Source of the DNA: Echinicola strongylocentroti
GTDB lineage: Bacteria > Bacteroidota > Bacteroidia > Cytophagales > Cyclobacteriaceae
Length of the DNA: 64,000 nt
NCBI RefSeq assembly: GCF_003260975.1
Contig: NZ_CP030041.1
Span: 3,581,001-3,645,000, forward strand
Reading direction: 5' to 3'
Of this stretch, positions 7,738 to 17,491 are shown piece by piece. The position numbers and the translations under genes were made by a program. The number at the start of each line of letters is the position of its first letter. The stretch's first letter is position 1. The notes under the pieces were generated by a model, which did no database searches, was not told the DNA's origin, and saw only the letters and a program-made list of their open reading frames with translations.

Positions 7738-10700
7738 ATGAAAAGACAATTAACCCTCAAGAATCCATGGCAAAAGCGAGCGCTTTTGTTCATGTCCATG
7801 GCCTATGGTGCCGTGGCAAATGCGGAGGAAATCCCCTTTCCTTCAGGTCATTTGGTCAATAATGACGTAGCAATCACGATGAATAACTTGGAAAAGCAGG
7901 TCTCAGGTACTGTGATCTCCAGCGAAGACAATCTACCGCTTCCTGGTGTAAGTATTCTCCTAAAAGGTACTGGGCGGGGAACTGTTACAGATATAGACGG
8001 TAAGTTTACCTTGGAGGTACCTGATGATGGAGCTGTGCTGACGTTTAGCTCTATTGGGTTCGAAACGCAGGAAATAGCTGTCGGTAGCCAGACTACCTTG
8101 AATGTAACCCTTCAGGTGGACATGCAGCAGTTGGGAGAAGTGGTCGTGGTAGGTTATGGTACCCAGAAAAAAGCAAATATCACTGGAGCCATTGCTCAGA
8201 TGGAGCCAGAGAACCTAACCGAACGCCCCATTCAGCGGGTGGATCAAGCCTTGGTCGGTCAAATGGCCGGCGTAAGGGTGAAGCAGACTACTGGAGTGCC
8301 AGGTCGGGGATTTGATATCCAGATCCGGGGTGTGGGCTCCATTACGGCGAATAGTCAGCCCCTTTATGTGATCGATGGCTTTCCCTTGGAGGCTTCTGGT
8401 GGCAATCCCATGGACAATATCAGCCCCAATGATATCGAATCCATTCAAGTGCTGAAAGATGCCGCAGCTGCTGCCATCTACGGATCCCGTGCCGCCAACG
8501 GCGTGGTCATGATCAATACCAAGAGCGGTAAATCCGGCAAGGCGCAGATCAGTCTGAACTCCTATGTTGGGTTTAACGAGACGGTTAAGAAGCTGGACGT
8601 GTTGAGCCCCACTGAGTGGATCGACCGGGCCACTGAGATGATCAATACCCAGTGGGAACAGTCAGGTGAAGGCCGCAGCGCATCACAAAGCCTAGCAGAA
8701 AGGGAGGCCATCTTAGGAGGCTTTGACCGAAACTATATGTATGACGAGCGGTGGACGATGGAAGGTTATCCGGGATTGATGTTGGTAGATTGGCAGGATC
8801 ACCTATTCCGTAAAGGACTGGTACAGAATTACCAGCTCAATGCATCCGGCGGTAACGAGAGCGTGAAATACTTCATCTCTGGTGATTACCTCGATCAGGA
8901 GGGGATTGCCGTTGGCTTGGACTATAAACGCTACTCTGCCCGTGCCAATGTAGAGGTACAGGCGAGTAATAAACTGAAGTTTGGCTTGAACCTAAACCCT
9001 TCCTATTCCACCTTAAATGATCCGGGTGTGGAAGGAAAGGACGCCATTACGCATACCACAGTGGGCATGGCACCAGTGGTGGAGGCAGATGCAGGATTGA
9101 ATACCGGTGTAGGAGATATTCCCCTTTATACTTGGGCGAGTTCGCGGCAAAGTCCCATTGCCTATGCCAAGTCAAGGCTAAATGAAACGACGATTTTCAG
9201 GAATTTGGCCACCGCCTACGGACAGTATGATTTTATCGAAGGACTGGCTTTCAAGACCACGCTAAATGTGGACAACGTAGACCAACAGAATAAAAACTAC
9301 ACGCCAGCACCGGTGACCCGTAACAAGCAGACCACAGGCGGTTTTAATGGTTACAGGAAGTTGACTTTTGTCAATGAGAACACCTTGACCTTTGACAGGT
9401 CTTTTGACGAAGCCCATAACCTGAATGCGGTGATCGGTATGTCGTACAATTTCAATAAGCGAAACACGTATACCATGGGTGGTAATTTTGATGTGGAAGG
9501 CATCACTACCCTCAATGCAGCAGTGATCAATGCGGGCAGTACCAATACCACAGAAACACAGAGTACTTTGCTGTCTTATTTTGGTCGTGTGCAGTACGAC
9601 TATAAAGGTAAATACCTGGTGTCGGCATCTGCGAGAAGGGACGGTTCTTCCCGTTTTGGTGATGAGACCAAATGGGGCTTTTTTCCTTCTGTGTCCTTGG
9701 GATGGAGACTTTCTGATGAGGAGTTTATGAAAGATGTGCCCTTGATCAGCGATCTGAAACTAAGGGGCAGTTGGGGACTTTCCGGTAACAACGGTATCGG
9801 AGATTATTCCCATATCGCCACCTTGGATTTTGCGAATTATTCCTATGGTGGTGCCTTGAACAACGGCTTGATCCCCGGGAACTTTCCCAATCCTCAACTC
9901 GGCTGGGAAGAGTCCGAGATGATAAACGTGGGCTTGGATTTGGGTGTGCTCCAAAACAGGATTTACGCTTCCTTTGATTACTATACAAGGAAGAATACCA
10001 ACCTGCTGCTGAACATCCCTGTGCCCTCTGCTACTGGATTCACTACGGCACTGACCAATATCGGTGAAGTGATGAACAAAGGTTGGGAGCTGGAGCTGAC
10101 TTCCCGAAATATCACGGGGCAATTCGAATGGACGACCAATGTCAACCTCAGCCATAATAACAACGAAGTAAGGCAGTTAGGGCCAAACAACACACCGATT
10201 TTGGGCGGTAGCTTTGATATCAACCACCGCATTACCATGGTGGGGCAGCCGATGAATACGTTGTTTTTGGTGCAGAATATCGGCATCCTGACCCAGGAAG
10301 AAATCGATAATGGAGCAGCTCTTTATGGCAACCAGGAAGAAGGTGACCCACAGTATTTGGATGCCAACAACGATGGGGTGATTGACCCTGATGACAGGAT
10401 TTTGTCCGGCAATCCTAATCCGGATTATATCTGGGGCATTACCAATAACTTCAGGTACAAGGGCTTTGACCTCAACATCCTTGTCCAAGGACAATGGGGT
10501 GGCTTGATCTATTCCACCTTTGGCCGTGCGATGGACCGTCCGGGAATGGGCTATGTGGAAAACACCCTTGGAAGGCACCGCAACAGGTGGAGATCTCCAG
10601 AGAACCCAGGTGATGGTGAGACAGGAAAAGCCGTATCCAGCTTTGGCCGAATCAAAAACACCGACTGGCTGTATTCTTCCGATTATTGGAGAATCCGAAA

Positions 10701-10908
10701 CATTACACTGGGCTATGACTTGGGCAGGATCATTGCCAACGAAAAGCTGCTTTCTGCAGCGAGGGTTTATGTGACTGCTGAGAACTTCTTTGGTGGGGAT
10801 AAGTACACGGGTGGATTTAACCCCGAGGCGGTAAATAGCGATGGGGATGATTATGGTGCATTCCCGCTGTCCAAATCAATTGTATTTGGTGTCAACCTGA
10901 AGTTTTAA
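7738..10908 (+). CDS. SusC/RagA-type TonB-dependent outer-membrane receptor
   Basis: A 1056-residue outer-membrane barrel protein. An N-terminal signal sequence (FMSMAYGAVANAEE) is followed by a carboxypeptidase-regulatory-like domain (about 55-130, with GVSILLKGTGRGTVTDIDG), the TonB-box/linker region EVVVVGYGTQKKANITGA and a plug domain (QIRGVGSITANSQPLYVIDG, SIQVLKDAAAAAIYGSRAAN). The C-terminal segment ends in an aromatic residue (SIVFGVNLKF), as in outer-membrane barrels. With the SusD-like lipoprotein 18 bp downstream it should import oligosaccharides. Divergent rhamnosidase and mutarotase genes point to a rhamnose-containing pectic glycan; this is inference. Confidence 0.95.
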   Translation: MKRQLTLKNPWQKRALLFMSMAYGAVANAEEIPFPSGHLVNNDVAITMNNLEKQVSGTVISSEDNLPLPGVSILLKGTGRGTVTDIDGKFTLEVPDDGAVLTFSSIGFETQEIAVGSQTTLNVTLQVDMQQLGEVVVVGYGTQKKANITGAIAQMEPENLTERPIQRVDQALVGQMAGVRVKQTTGVPGRGFDIQIRGVGSITANSQPLYVIDGFPLEASGGNPMDNISPNDIESIQVLKDAAAAAIYGSRAANGVVMINTKSGKSGKAQISLNSYVGFNETVKKLDVLSPTEWIDRATEMINTQWEQSGEGRSASQSLAEREAILGGFDRNYMYDERWTMEGYPGLMLVDWQDHLFRKGLVQNYQLNASGGNESVKYFISGDYLDQEGIAVGLDYKRYSARANVEVQASNKLKFGLNLNPSYSTLNDPGVEGKDAITHTTVGMAPVVEADAGLNTGVGDIPLYTWASSRQSPIAYAKSRLNETTIFRNLATAYGQYDFIEGLAFKTTLNVDNVDQQNKNYTPAPVTRNKQTTGGFNGYRKLTFVNENTLTFDRSFDEAHNLNAVIGMSYNFNKRNTYTMGGNFDVEGITTLNAAVINAGSTNTTETQSTLLSYFGRVQYDYKGKYLVSASARRDGSSRFGDETKWGFFPSVSLGWRLSDEEFMKDVPLISDLKLRGSWGLSGNNGIGDYSHIATLDFANYSYGGALNNGLIPGNFPNPQLGWEESEMINVGLDLGVLQNRIYASFDYYTRKNTNLLLNIPVPSATGFTTALTNIGEVMNKGWELELTSRNITGQFEWTTNVNLSHNNNEVRQLGPNNTPILGGSFDINHRITMVGQPMNTLFLVQNIGILTQEEIDNGAALYGNQEEGDPQYLDANNDGVIDPDDRILSGNPNPDYIWGITNNFRYKGFDLNILVQGQWGGLIYSTFGRAMDRPGMGYVENTLGRHRNRWRSPENPGDGETGKAVSSFGRIKNTDWLYSSDYWRIRNITLGYDLGRIIANEKLLSAARVYVTAENFFGGDKYTGGFNPEAVNSDGDDYGAFPLSKSIVFGVNLKF

Positions 10909-10926
10909 CCCAAAATAACAAGAACA

Positions 10927-12441
10927 ATGAAAAAGTTGAATAAACTATATATCACGCTGATTGGTCTGGCTACAGGAGCAATGGTTTCCTGCGAAAGTAA
11001 ACTGGATCAGTCGCCCATTTCTTCTATTGGCTCCAACGCCTTTTATCAGAATGAAGCAGATTTTCTGAAAGGACTTACTGGAGCTTATAATGGGCTCAAC
11101 TCCTATGCAATTAATCATTTCGAATTGAGTGAAGTGCGCTCGGACAATATCTATTCTCCAGGAACCGCCGGCGTCAGGGATTATAACCTGATCAATAATT
11201 TTAATTCGAATTTGGCGACAGCGGGGATCATGAATTCCACTTGGAATGGCCTGTACAATAATATCATGCGCGCCAATACCATTTTGGATAACCTGAGCGC
11301 AGATGTCCTTCCAGATGAAGCAATAAGGACAAGGATCGAAGGAGAAGCGAAATTTTTAAGAGCACTCTATTACTTTGATCTCGTGAGGTTTTATGGCAGG
11401 GTGCCGCTTTTTGATCGGCCAGTGACACCATTGGAGGCATTGGAAATTCCCCGAAGTCCTGTCGCGGATGTTTATGGGCTGATTATCTCAGATTTGGAAA
11501 CTGCTATCAGCAATTTGCCTGATGAATTTACCAGTGCAGGCGATTTGGGACGTGCCACTTCACATGCTGCCAGAGGCTTGTTGGCACGGGTGTATATGAC
11601 CCGTTCAGGTACGCAGCTGCATCCTGATGGCCCAGTACTCGGCACCAATGAATGGAGTCAAGCATTGACCCTGCTCAACGAGATTATCGATAGCGGGCAG
11701 TTTGATTTAGTGGATAGCTATGCCGATATATTTGCTTACGATAACGAAAACAATGAGGAGATCATTTTTGATGTTCAGTTTTTGAGCGGTGGACTTGGCG
11801 TAGGTGGAGAGTATGTGCAGTACCACTATCCCGAAGCCTTTGCCCGCTCCAATGGGATTCCATTCGCAGGCGGTACCTTCCCGGATGCGCCCAAAACCGT
11901 TTCCGCTGACTTGATGGCATCCTATGAGACGGATGATGTGAGAGATGACTTCTCGGTTTGGGTAAATTATACGGATGCCAATGGCAATACCGTTCAGGAT
12001 AGGTTTATCAAAAAATACCTTGATTTGGACAATTTGGGGGTAGACCGCTTTGACTTTGAGCTGAATTACCCCGTGATCCGCTATGCTGATGTGCTGTTGA
12101 TGAAAGCGGAAGCCCTGAGCAAAAGCGGTGGTTCCCAAGCCGAAATCGACGAGATTGTCAACGACATCCGGGAGCGCGCAGGTGTCAGCACTCCGCTATC
12201 GAATGTCACCTATGACCAAATCATGGAGGAACGCAGGAGGGAGTTTGTCGGTGAAGGCCTGAGATGGCATGACCTGGTGCGCTCAGGAATGGCCATCGAT
12301 GTGATGCTGGATTGGATTGCTACAGATGACTCGGGCAACAAGATTTCTACCGACATCACCTCAGACGACCTGATCTACGCCGTGCCGATCAACCAATTGG
12401 ATGTGAAGGAAGGGCTGTATGAGCAGAATCCGGGCTATTAG
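10927..12441 (+). CDS. SusD/RagB-type surface glycan-binding lipoprotein
   Basis: A 504-residue lipoprotein with lipobox AMVSC, Cys22. The N-terminal AFYQNEADFLKGLTGAYNGL, the GEAKFLRALYYFDLVRFYGRVPL segment (about 140) and the C-terminal RRREFVGEGLRWHDLVRSG are the family hallmarks of the TPR-like fold. It follows SusC by 18 bp and would cap that transporter at the cell surface. The gene ends the SusCD unit at a strong terminator, although two more saccharolytic genes follow on the same strand after a repeat element. Confidence 0.94.
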   Translation: MKKLNKLYITLIGLATGAMVSCESKLDQSPISSIGSNAFYQNEADFLKGLTGAYNGLNSYAINHFELSEVRSDNIYSPGTAGVRDYNLINNFNSNLATAGIMNSTWNGLYNNIMRANTILDNLSADVLPDEAIRTRIEGEAKFLRALYYFDLVRFYGRVPLFDRPVTPLEALEIPRSPVADVYGLIISDLETAISNLPDEFTSAGDLGRATSHAARGLLARVYMTRSGTQLHPDGPVLGTNEWSQALTLLNEIIDSGQFDLVDSYADIFAYDNENNEEIIFDVQFLSGGLGVGGEYVQYHYPEAFARSNGIPFAGGTFPDAPKTVSADLMASYETDDVRDDFSVWVNYTDANGNTVQDRFIKKYLDLDNLGVDRFDFELNYPVIRYADVLLMKAEALSKSGGSQAEIDEIVNDIRERAGVSTPLSNVTYDQIMEERRREFVGEGLRWHDLVRSGMAIDVMLDWIATDDSGNKISTDITSDDLIYAVPINQLDVKEGLYEQNPGY

Positions 12442-12523
12442 AAGTACGAAGTATTAGGTACGAGGTACGAGGACAGTATTAAGATAGATAAAAGAGTCAA
12501 GAAGAAAGATAAAAGACAAATGA

Positions 12524-12553
12524 AGCCATCCGCTAACGACGGGTGGCTTTTTG
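12524..12553 (+). terminator. Terminator after SusD
   Basis: AGCCATCC (12524-12531) pairs with GGGTGGCT (12541-12548), with one T-G pair, followed by TTTTTG. Confidence 0.75.
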
Positions 12554-12566
12554 ATGAAAAAGGTTA

Positions 12567-12754
12567 AACCCGGATTATGCGTTAGGAATCGTAGTGAGAG
12601 CTGAAATTGCAAGAAAATCAGTTAGTTTGGAGGCATTAGCGTAGCACCGCTACGGTTATGCTGAAAACTAAAGTGAAACGGCTGATTTTGAAGCAGTTTC
12701 AGGTCGCAACACCTGTGCGCCGTGGCGTAGATAGGCTAATGCATATTCCGGGTT
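12567..12754. mobile_element. MITE-like fold-back element (family B), copy 1
   Basis: The ends AACCCGGATTATGCGTTAG and CTAATGCATATTCCGGGTT are imperfect terminal inverted repeats. The core hairpin CGTAGC-ACC-GCTACG and flanking arms make the whole unit one long imperfect palindrome. This copy is 188 bp because of about 18 extra bases near the right end; the other four copies are 170 bp. The flanks read TTAA on both sides. Confidence 0.8.
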
Positions 12755-12769
12755 AAAATAACTCATTTT

Positions 12770-13843
12770 ATGAAACGAAGGAATTTTCTGGGGTATACAG
12801 CCATGATGCCGGTGATGGGGCTTTTTCCGTCATCGTTGGAGCCATTGCTCCATAAGGATCCGGAATCTGCATTTGCCAGCCGGCTGGAGCCACTGCATCG
12901 TTTACTGGAGACAGAAGGGTATTATGTATGGGGGACTAGTCCCATCTATGATGCGGCGGGTAAAGTCCACGTGTTCTATTCACGCTGGAAGGCGGAGTAC
13001 GGCATGGGTGGATGGATCCATCAGTCGGAAATCGCCCACGCAGTGGCCGATCAGCCGGAAGGACCGTATACCTTTCAGGGGGTGGTATTCTCTCCAAGAG
13101 GAGGTAAGCACTGGGACGCCACGACCTGCCATAATCCACATATCAAGGAGGTGAATGGGAAGTATTATCTCTTTTATATGGGCAATCACAATAAGCGCAC
13201 AAATACCAAGCGGATAGGGTTGGCTACGGCAGATGCCCTGGATGGTCCTTGGCAACGGCCGGATGAGCCGCTTTTGGAAGCTGGAGAAGAGGGGAGCTGG
13301 GATGATCATTGTACCACCAATCCTTCCTTTGTGCAGCATCCTGATGGGCGGTGTTTTCTTTATTACAAATCTTGGAACACTTACGAATACGAGCATTATA
13401 CTGATCCCAAAATCCGGGGCAATAGAAAATATGGACTGGCCATAGCCGATCAGCCCGAAGGGCCGTACCGTAAATACGAAGGAAACCCGATCATCAATTA
13501 CGCCGATAAAGGTGACAATATCCAGGCAGAAGACGGATTTGTATGGTACGAAGAGGGCAAATTCAGGATGCTGATGCGGGACATGGGCATATATAACCAC
13601 CAGTATGGATTATACCTAACGTCCGAAGACGGGATTCATTTCAGTGACCCGCCTGAGATCGCCTATTACGAGACCGATCATTATTTCAGCCAACCGCCTA
13701 AGCTTGGCCATTTGTCAAAATATGGAAGGTTTGAACGTCCACAGATTCTCTTTAAGGATGATAAGCCGGACTACCTCTTTTTGGCCAGTCAGGGCGGTGA
13801 GTTCATGACATCAAGTACCTATCTCTTCAAAATAAAAAACTAA
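12770..13843 (+). CDS. Five-bladed beta-propeller glycosidase-like protein (GH43/GH117-like)
   Basis: A 357-residue protein with a Tat-like or general export N-terminus (MKRRNFLGYTAMM). Propeller-blade repeats are visible: GYYVWGTSPIYDAAGKVHVF, WDATTCHNPHIKEVNGKYYL, SWDDHCTTNPSFVQHPDG and QAEDGFVWYEEGKFRMLMRD. The repeated NP/DP plus aromatic KYYLFYMG-type strands resemble clan GH-F and GH117-like enzymes, with acidic residues in DATTCHNP, DDHCTTNP and AEDGF as candidate catalysts. The exact family cannot be fixed by eye. It precedes the DUF4450 gene by 6 bp, so the two are co-translated and probably act on one linkage or in sequence. Confidence 0.75.
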   Translation: MKRRNFLGYTAMMPVMGLFPSSLEPLLHKDPESAFASRLEPLHRLLETEGYYVWGTSPIYDAAGKVHVFYSRWKAEYGMGGWIHQSEIAHAVADQPEGPYTFQGVVFSPRGGKHWDATTCHNPHIKEVNGKYYLFYMGNHNKRTNTKRIGLATADALDGPWQRPDEPLLEAGEEGSWDDHCTTNPSFVQHPDGRCFLYYKSWNTYEYEHYTDPKIRGNRKYGLAIADQPEGPYRKYEGNPIINYADKGDNIQAEDGFVWYEEGKFRMLMRDMGIYNHQYGLYLTSEDGIHFSDPPEIAYYETDHYFSQPPKLGHLSKYGRFERPQILFKDDKPDYLFLASQGGEFMTSSTYLFKIKN

Positions 13844-13849
13844 ACCATC

Positions 13850-16800
13850 ATGCATCAGTTAAAGGCTGACAAAGCATTATTTACATTACTACTCATTTGC
13901 CTTTTTATTGGCAGTTTCCATCAGGTGATCGGGCAGGAGTATTGGCACGATATCCCCAGAAAGCTACGTTACTCGCCGAGTGGACAGGATTTTGTGATCG
14001 ACAATGGCGAGCGCAGGTTTAACCGTGCCCTGTATGGCTATCATTCCGACTTTCGCACAGAAGCGGGCGATCAGCCACTATTTTCCTTTTATTTGCCTGG
14101 CATGGGAGGGCATTTTAGATTCGGTGTCCAAGTGGGAGACCAATCCAAATGGCTGCATGAGGCAGCAGATGTAACGGCCAGTTACCGTGCAGGCATGATG
14201 GTGTATTCCATTACCGATCCGCTATTGGGAAAAGGTGAGATCAGCATCAGTGTAATGCCCTTGCGGGAGCAAGAAGGGGCGATTTTTAACGTTGAATCAG
14301 AAGGGCTGCCAGCAGCGGCCGAGCTGATATGGGTGTATGGTGGCGTCACTGGCAAGCGGTTTCGTAGGATGGGAGACCTTGGTGCCGATCCGCCATCTGT
14401 ATTTGACCTGACGGTAGAAAAGTGCCAAGGCAATGAAATTAGGTTGAATGGCCAGAATGAGTTGGAGCTAATGTATGGGGAAGCTAAAGATGGTGCTCCA
14501 CGGCCAAAGATGCTGGGGACTTTTCCATTGAATGCCGAAATCCGGTCCGCTGCGCCCCAGATGATGGACAGCCCCGCTGCGCTTTGGGAATCAACGGTGG
14601 AGGATGCGCCTGTTTTGGTGGGCAAGGTGCCTGCGGGGAATGCTCCCCATTACTTTGCGATCTACAGGCCCGGATTTCAGGATTTACCTTATCAAGGACT
14701 TGCAGAAGCCTATTCACAAGCAGATGAGGCAAGAAAGCAGCTGGCCAATCGCATCCAAGTAAAAACTCCCGATCCCTATATCAATACCGTAGGAGGGGCA
14801 TTGGGGATAGCGGCAGATGCGATTTATGACGCACCGGCTTATGTGCACGGTGCCGTGGCGTGGCGGATGCCTTTGCCGGGATGGAGAGGTGCTTACGTGG
14901 CCGACTGGATGGGCTGGCATGACCGTGCCAAAACCCACTTTGATGGCTACCTGGCATCCCAATATTTGGAACCCGGAGGAAGTAGAAATGATCCGGATAC
15001 TGCGAAGCATCTGGCGCGACAAATGGAGAAAACAGGCAAATCTATCTTTAACAGAGGCTATATCAGCCGCCGTCCCGGAGAGCCCTCTTCTCCGCATCAC
15101 TATGATATGAACCAAGTGTTTTTTGACCAGTTGATCCGTCATTTTGATTGGACAGGAGATGTGGACTACCTGAAGGAGGTTTGGCCCTCTATTGAGCGGC
15201 ATTTGGCTTGGGAGAAAAGGAATTTTGACCCGGACGGTGATGGGCTTTATAATGCCTACGCAAGTATCTGGGCCAGTGATGCGCTTCAATACAATAGTGG
15301 AGGCGTGGCCCATGCATCGGCCTATAATTATTTTGCCAATAAGAAAGCGGCTGAGCTGGCATCGTTCATTGGCGAAGATGGAGAAAAGTATGAGACCGAG
15401 GCAGACCGCATCCTTCAGGCAATGAACGGGATACTTTGGCTACCTGATGGCTGGTATGCAGAATACAAGGATTTTTTGGGGCCAGAGAATGTACACCCTC
15501 AAGCAGGGGTGTGGTCCATTTATCATACCATTGACAGTGAAGTGCCGGATCCTTTTCAGGCCTGGCAGATGACGCGATACGTGGATACGCAAATTCCTCA
15601 TATTCCTTTGACAGCAGATGGCTTGGAAGAAGGGAAATACCACACCCTTTCGACTACCATCTGGATGCCTTACACCTGGTCGGTGAATAACGTGGCTTTG
15701 GCAGAAGTGTTGCACACGAGTTTGGCCTATTGGCAAGCAGGAAATTCCGATGAAGCATTCAGGTTGTGGAAAAGTGCCCTGCTGGAAAGTATGTACCTGG
15801 GCGGCAGTCCCGGCAATTTTCAGCAGCTGTCCTTTTTGGATGCCATGAGAAGTGAGCTATACCGTGATTTTGCGGATGCAGTGGGCATGGGAGCCAGGTC
15901 GCTGATTGAAGGGCTCTTTGGGGTAAAACCCGACTTGATGAACGATCGATTGGAGATCGTGCCAGGCTTTCCAGCCGAATGGGAATATGCTTCCCTTAGT
16001 ACGCCGGATGTGACAATTGACTTCAAGCAAAAAGACGAGGTGGATCACTATGAGATCACCAATCGATTTGGGAAGGAGCTTGAAGTGGAATTGGTCGTAA
16101 GGGCAAGGTCAACGGGTATAAAAGCGGTAAAGGTCAATGGCAAACCGGTGGCTTGGAGCCTGTTGGAAAATCAGGTGGGCAAACCAGCCGTGTTGATCAA
16201 AGCACCTTTGGGAGAAAAGCACCATATTTCGATAGCATGGAAAGGAGCAGCATTGGAGGATTGGCGATTTCCCAAGGAGGTCACCGTTGGTGAAAGCTTG
16301 GTACTGGATAGGGCTGAGGCTGAAGTGCTGAAATTGCAGGATCCGGAGCAAGTGTTGGCGGCTAAGGAAATAGCAGATGGTGGATTTCAGGTTAAGGTTG
16401 CCAGCCAAATGGGGAACAAAACCTTCTTCGCTAAACTGAAGCAAGGGGAAATGACCTGGTGGGAGCCAATTGCCGTTAAGGTACTGCCAAGGCTGGAAAT
16501 TACGCCGGTCGATAAGCAATCCCCTTCAGCATTGGCCTTTTCGGTCACGAATCATCAAAAGGAAGCTATGCCCGTTTCCATTTTGGTGAACGGAAAGCCT
16601 TGGAAAGCGAAAGTTAGCCTGATTTCAAATAAGGCGCATGAATTTACCATCCAAGCACTTCCCCTGCTCCAAACAGGTACTAATTTGGTAGAAGTGTATC
16701 ACGGTGATGAGCTGGTGGCCCAGCAGGAGGTGATCAATTGGGAATTGGACGCTTCATCAAAAAGCCTTGAAACGGTGGATATTTCTTCGGCGATGAATGA

Positions 16801-17491
16801 TAAGGTGACGGCCATTTTCAGGAACGAATACCTAAGTCCACGATCGCCATATCCTACCCTGCAAATTCCCGTTCAGGGGATGGGCGACTGGGCATCGCAT
16901 GGAGCCTATATGGATATCAATGATGAGGGGCTGCGGAAGTTGGCCGGTGAGCGTGATCAGTTTGTTTTGCCGCAGGGCATTCCTTTCAGCACTCCAGGAG
17001 ATGCAGCCAAGAACAATATCCTGTTTGCTTCTTATTGGGATAATTACCCCGAAGAGGTAAAAGTCCCATTGTCAGGGAAGGCGAATCATGCTTACTTGCT
17101 AATGGCTGGATCCACTAACCACATGCAGAGCAGGATGGAAAATGGCCAAGTAGTGGTGCACTATAAAGATGGCAGCGAAGACATCTTGTCCCTGCGCAAC
17201 CCTGAAAGCTGGTGGCCGATCGAGCAGGATTATTATATCGATGGATATGCGTTTGATATTGGCGTACCCAGGCCTGTCCGGGTGCACCTGAAAACGGGCA
17301 AAATCAGCCGAGAGGCCCATGACCAGTATGAAGCCATTGATCACTTCACCGAACATGCGATAGACGGCGGAGCGGCTACAGTGCTGGATTTGCCCTTAGA
17401 TCCTGAAAAAGAACTGGATTATCTCGAAGTAAAAGCGACGACCATCGAAGTAGTGATCGGGTTGATGGCGGTTACCTTGGAAAGGGAGTGA
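13850..17491 (+). CDS. DUF4450-type secreted six-hairpin glycosidase-like protein
   Basis: A 1213-residue exported protein (signal peptide about 1-29, ending VIGQ). Residues about 50-260 (FVIDNGERRFNRALYG, then PGMGGHFRFGVQVGDQSKWL) match what I know as DUF4450, a beta-sandwich preceding an (alpha/alpha)6 barrel. The barrel spans about 330-700, with GAVAWRMPLPGWRGAYVADW, FDPDGDGLYNAYASIWASDA and GGSPGNFQQLSFLDAMRSEL. Acidic residues in the DPDGDG/ASIWASDALQ region may be catalytic. The last 450 residues hold further beta-rich modules. The layout resembles GH95/GH78/GH142-type enzymes. It follows the propeller gene by 6 bp; the pair probably attacks a pectic side chain, but no activity can be read from sequence. 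Confidence 0.75.
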   Translation: MHQLKADKALFTLLLICLFIGSFHQVIGQEYWHDIPRKLRYSPSGQDFVIDNGERRFNRALYGYHSDFRTEAGDQPLFSFYLPGMGGHFRFGVQVGDQSKWLHEAADVTASYRAGMMVYSITDPLLGKGEISISVMPLREQEGAIFNVESEGLPAAAELIWVYGGVTGKRFRRMGDLGADPPSVFDLTVEKCQGNEIRLNGQNELELMYGEAKDGAPRPKMLGTFPLNAEIRSAAPQMMDSPAALWESTVEDAPVLVGKVPAGNAPHYFAIYRPGFQDLPYQGLAEAYSQADEARKQLANRIQVKTPDPYINTVGGALGIAADAIYDAPAYVHGAVAWRMPLPGWRGAYVADWMGWHDRAKTHFDGYLASQYLEPGGSRNDPDTAKHLARQMEKTGKSIFNRGYISRRPGEPSSPHHYDMNQVFFDQLIRHFDWTGDVDYLKEVWPSIERHLAWEKRNFDPDGDGLYNAYASIWASDALQYNSGGVAHASAYNYFANKKAAELASFIGEDGEKYETEADRILQAMNGILWLPDGWYAEYKDFLGPENVHPQAGVWSIYHTIDSEVPDPFQAWQMTRYVDTQIPHIPLTADGLEEGKYHTLSTTIWMPYTWSVNNVALAEVLHTSLAYWQAGNSDEAFRLWKSALLESMYLGGSPGNFQQLSFLDAMRSELYRDFADAVGMGARSLIEGLFGVKPDLMNDRLEIVPGFPAEWEYASLSTPDVTIDFKQKDEVDHYEITNRFGKELEVELVVRARSTGIKAVKVNGKPVAWSLLENQVGKPAVLIKAPLGEKHHISIAWKGAALEDWRFPKEVTVGESLVLDRAEAEVLKLQDPEQVLAAKEIADGGFQVKVASQMGNKTFFAKLKQGEMTWWEPIAVKVLPRLEITPVDKQSPSALAFSVTNHQKEAMPVSILVNGKPWKAKVSLISNKAHEFTIQALPLLQTGTNLVEVYHGDELVAQQEVINWELDASSKSLETVDISSAMNDKVTAIFRNEYLSPRSPYPTLQIPVQGMGDWASHGAYMDINDEGLRKLAGERDQFVLPQGIPFSTPGDAAKNNILFASYWDNYPEEVKVPLSGKANHAYLLMAGSTNHMQSRMENGQVVVHYKDGSEDILSLRNPESWWPIEQDYYIDGYAFDIGVPRPVRVHLKTGKISREAHDQYEAIDHFTEHAIDGGAATVLDLPLDPEKELDYLEVKATTIEVVIGLMAVTLERE

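Noticed and set aside
14182..15313. Several minus-strand frames of 80-200 residues opposite the DUF4450 gene
   Set aside because: Shadows of a long, well-formed coding frame; rich in Pro/Arg/Ser without domain features.
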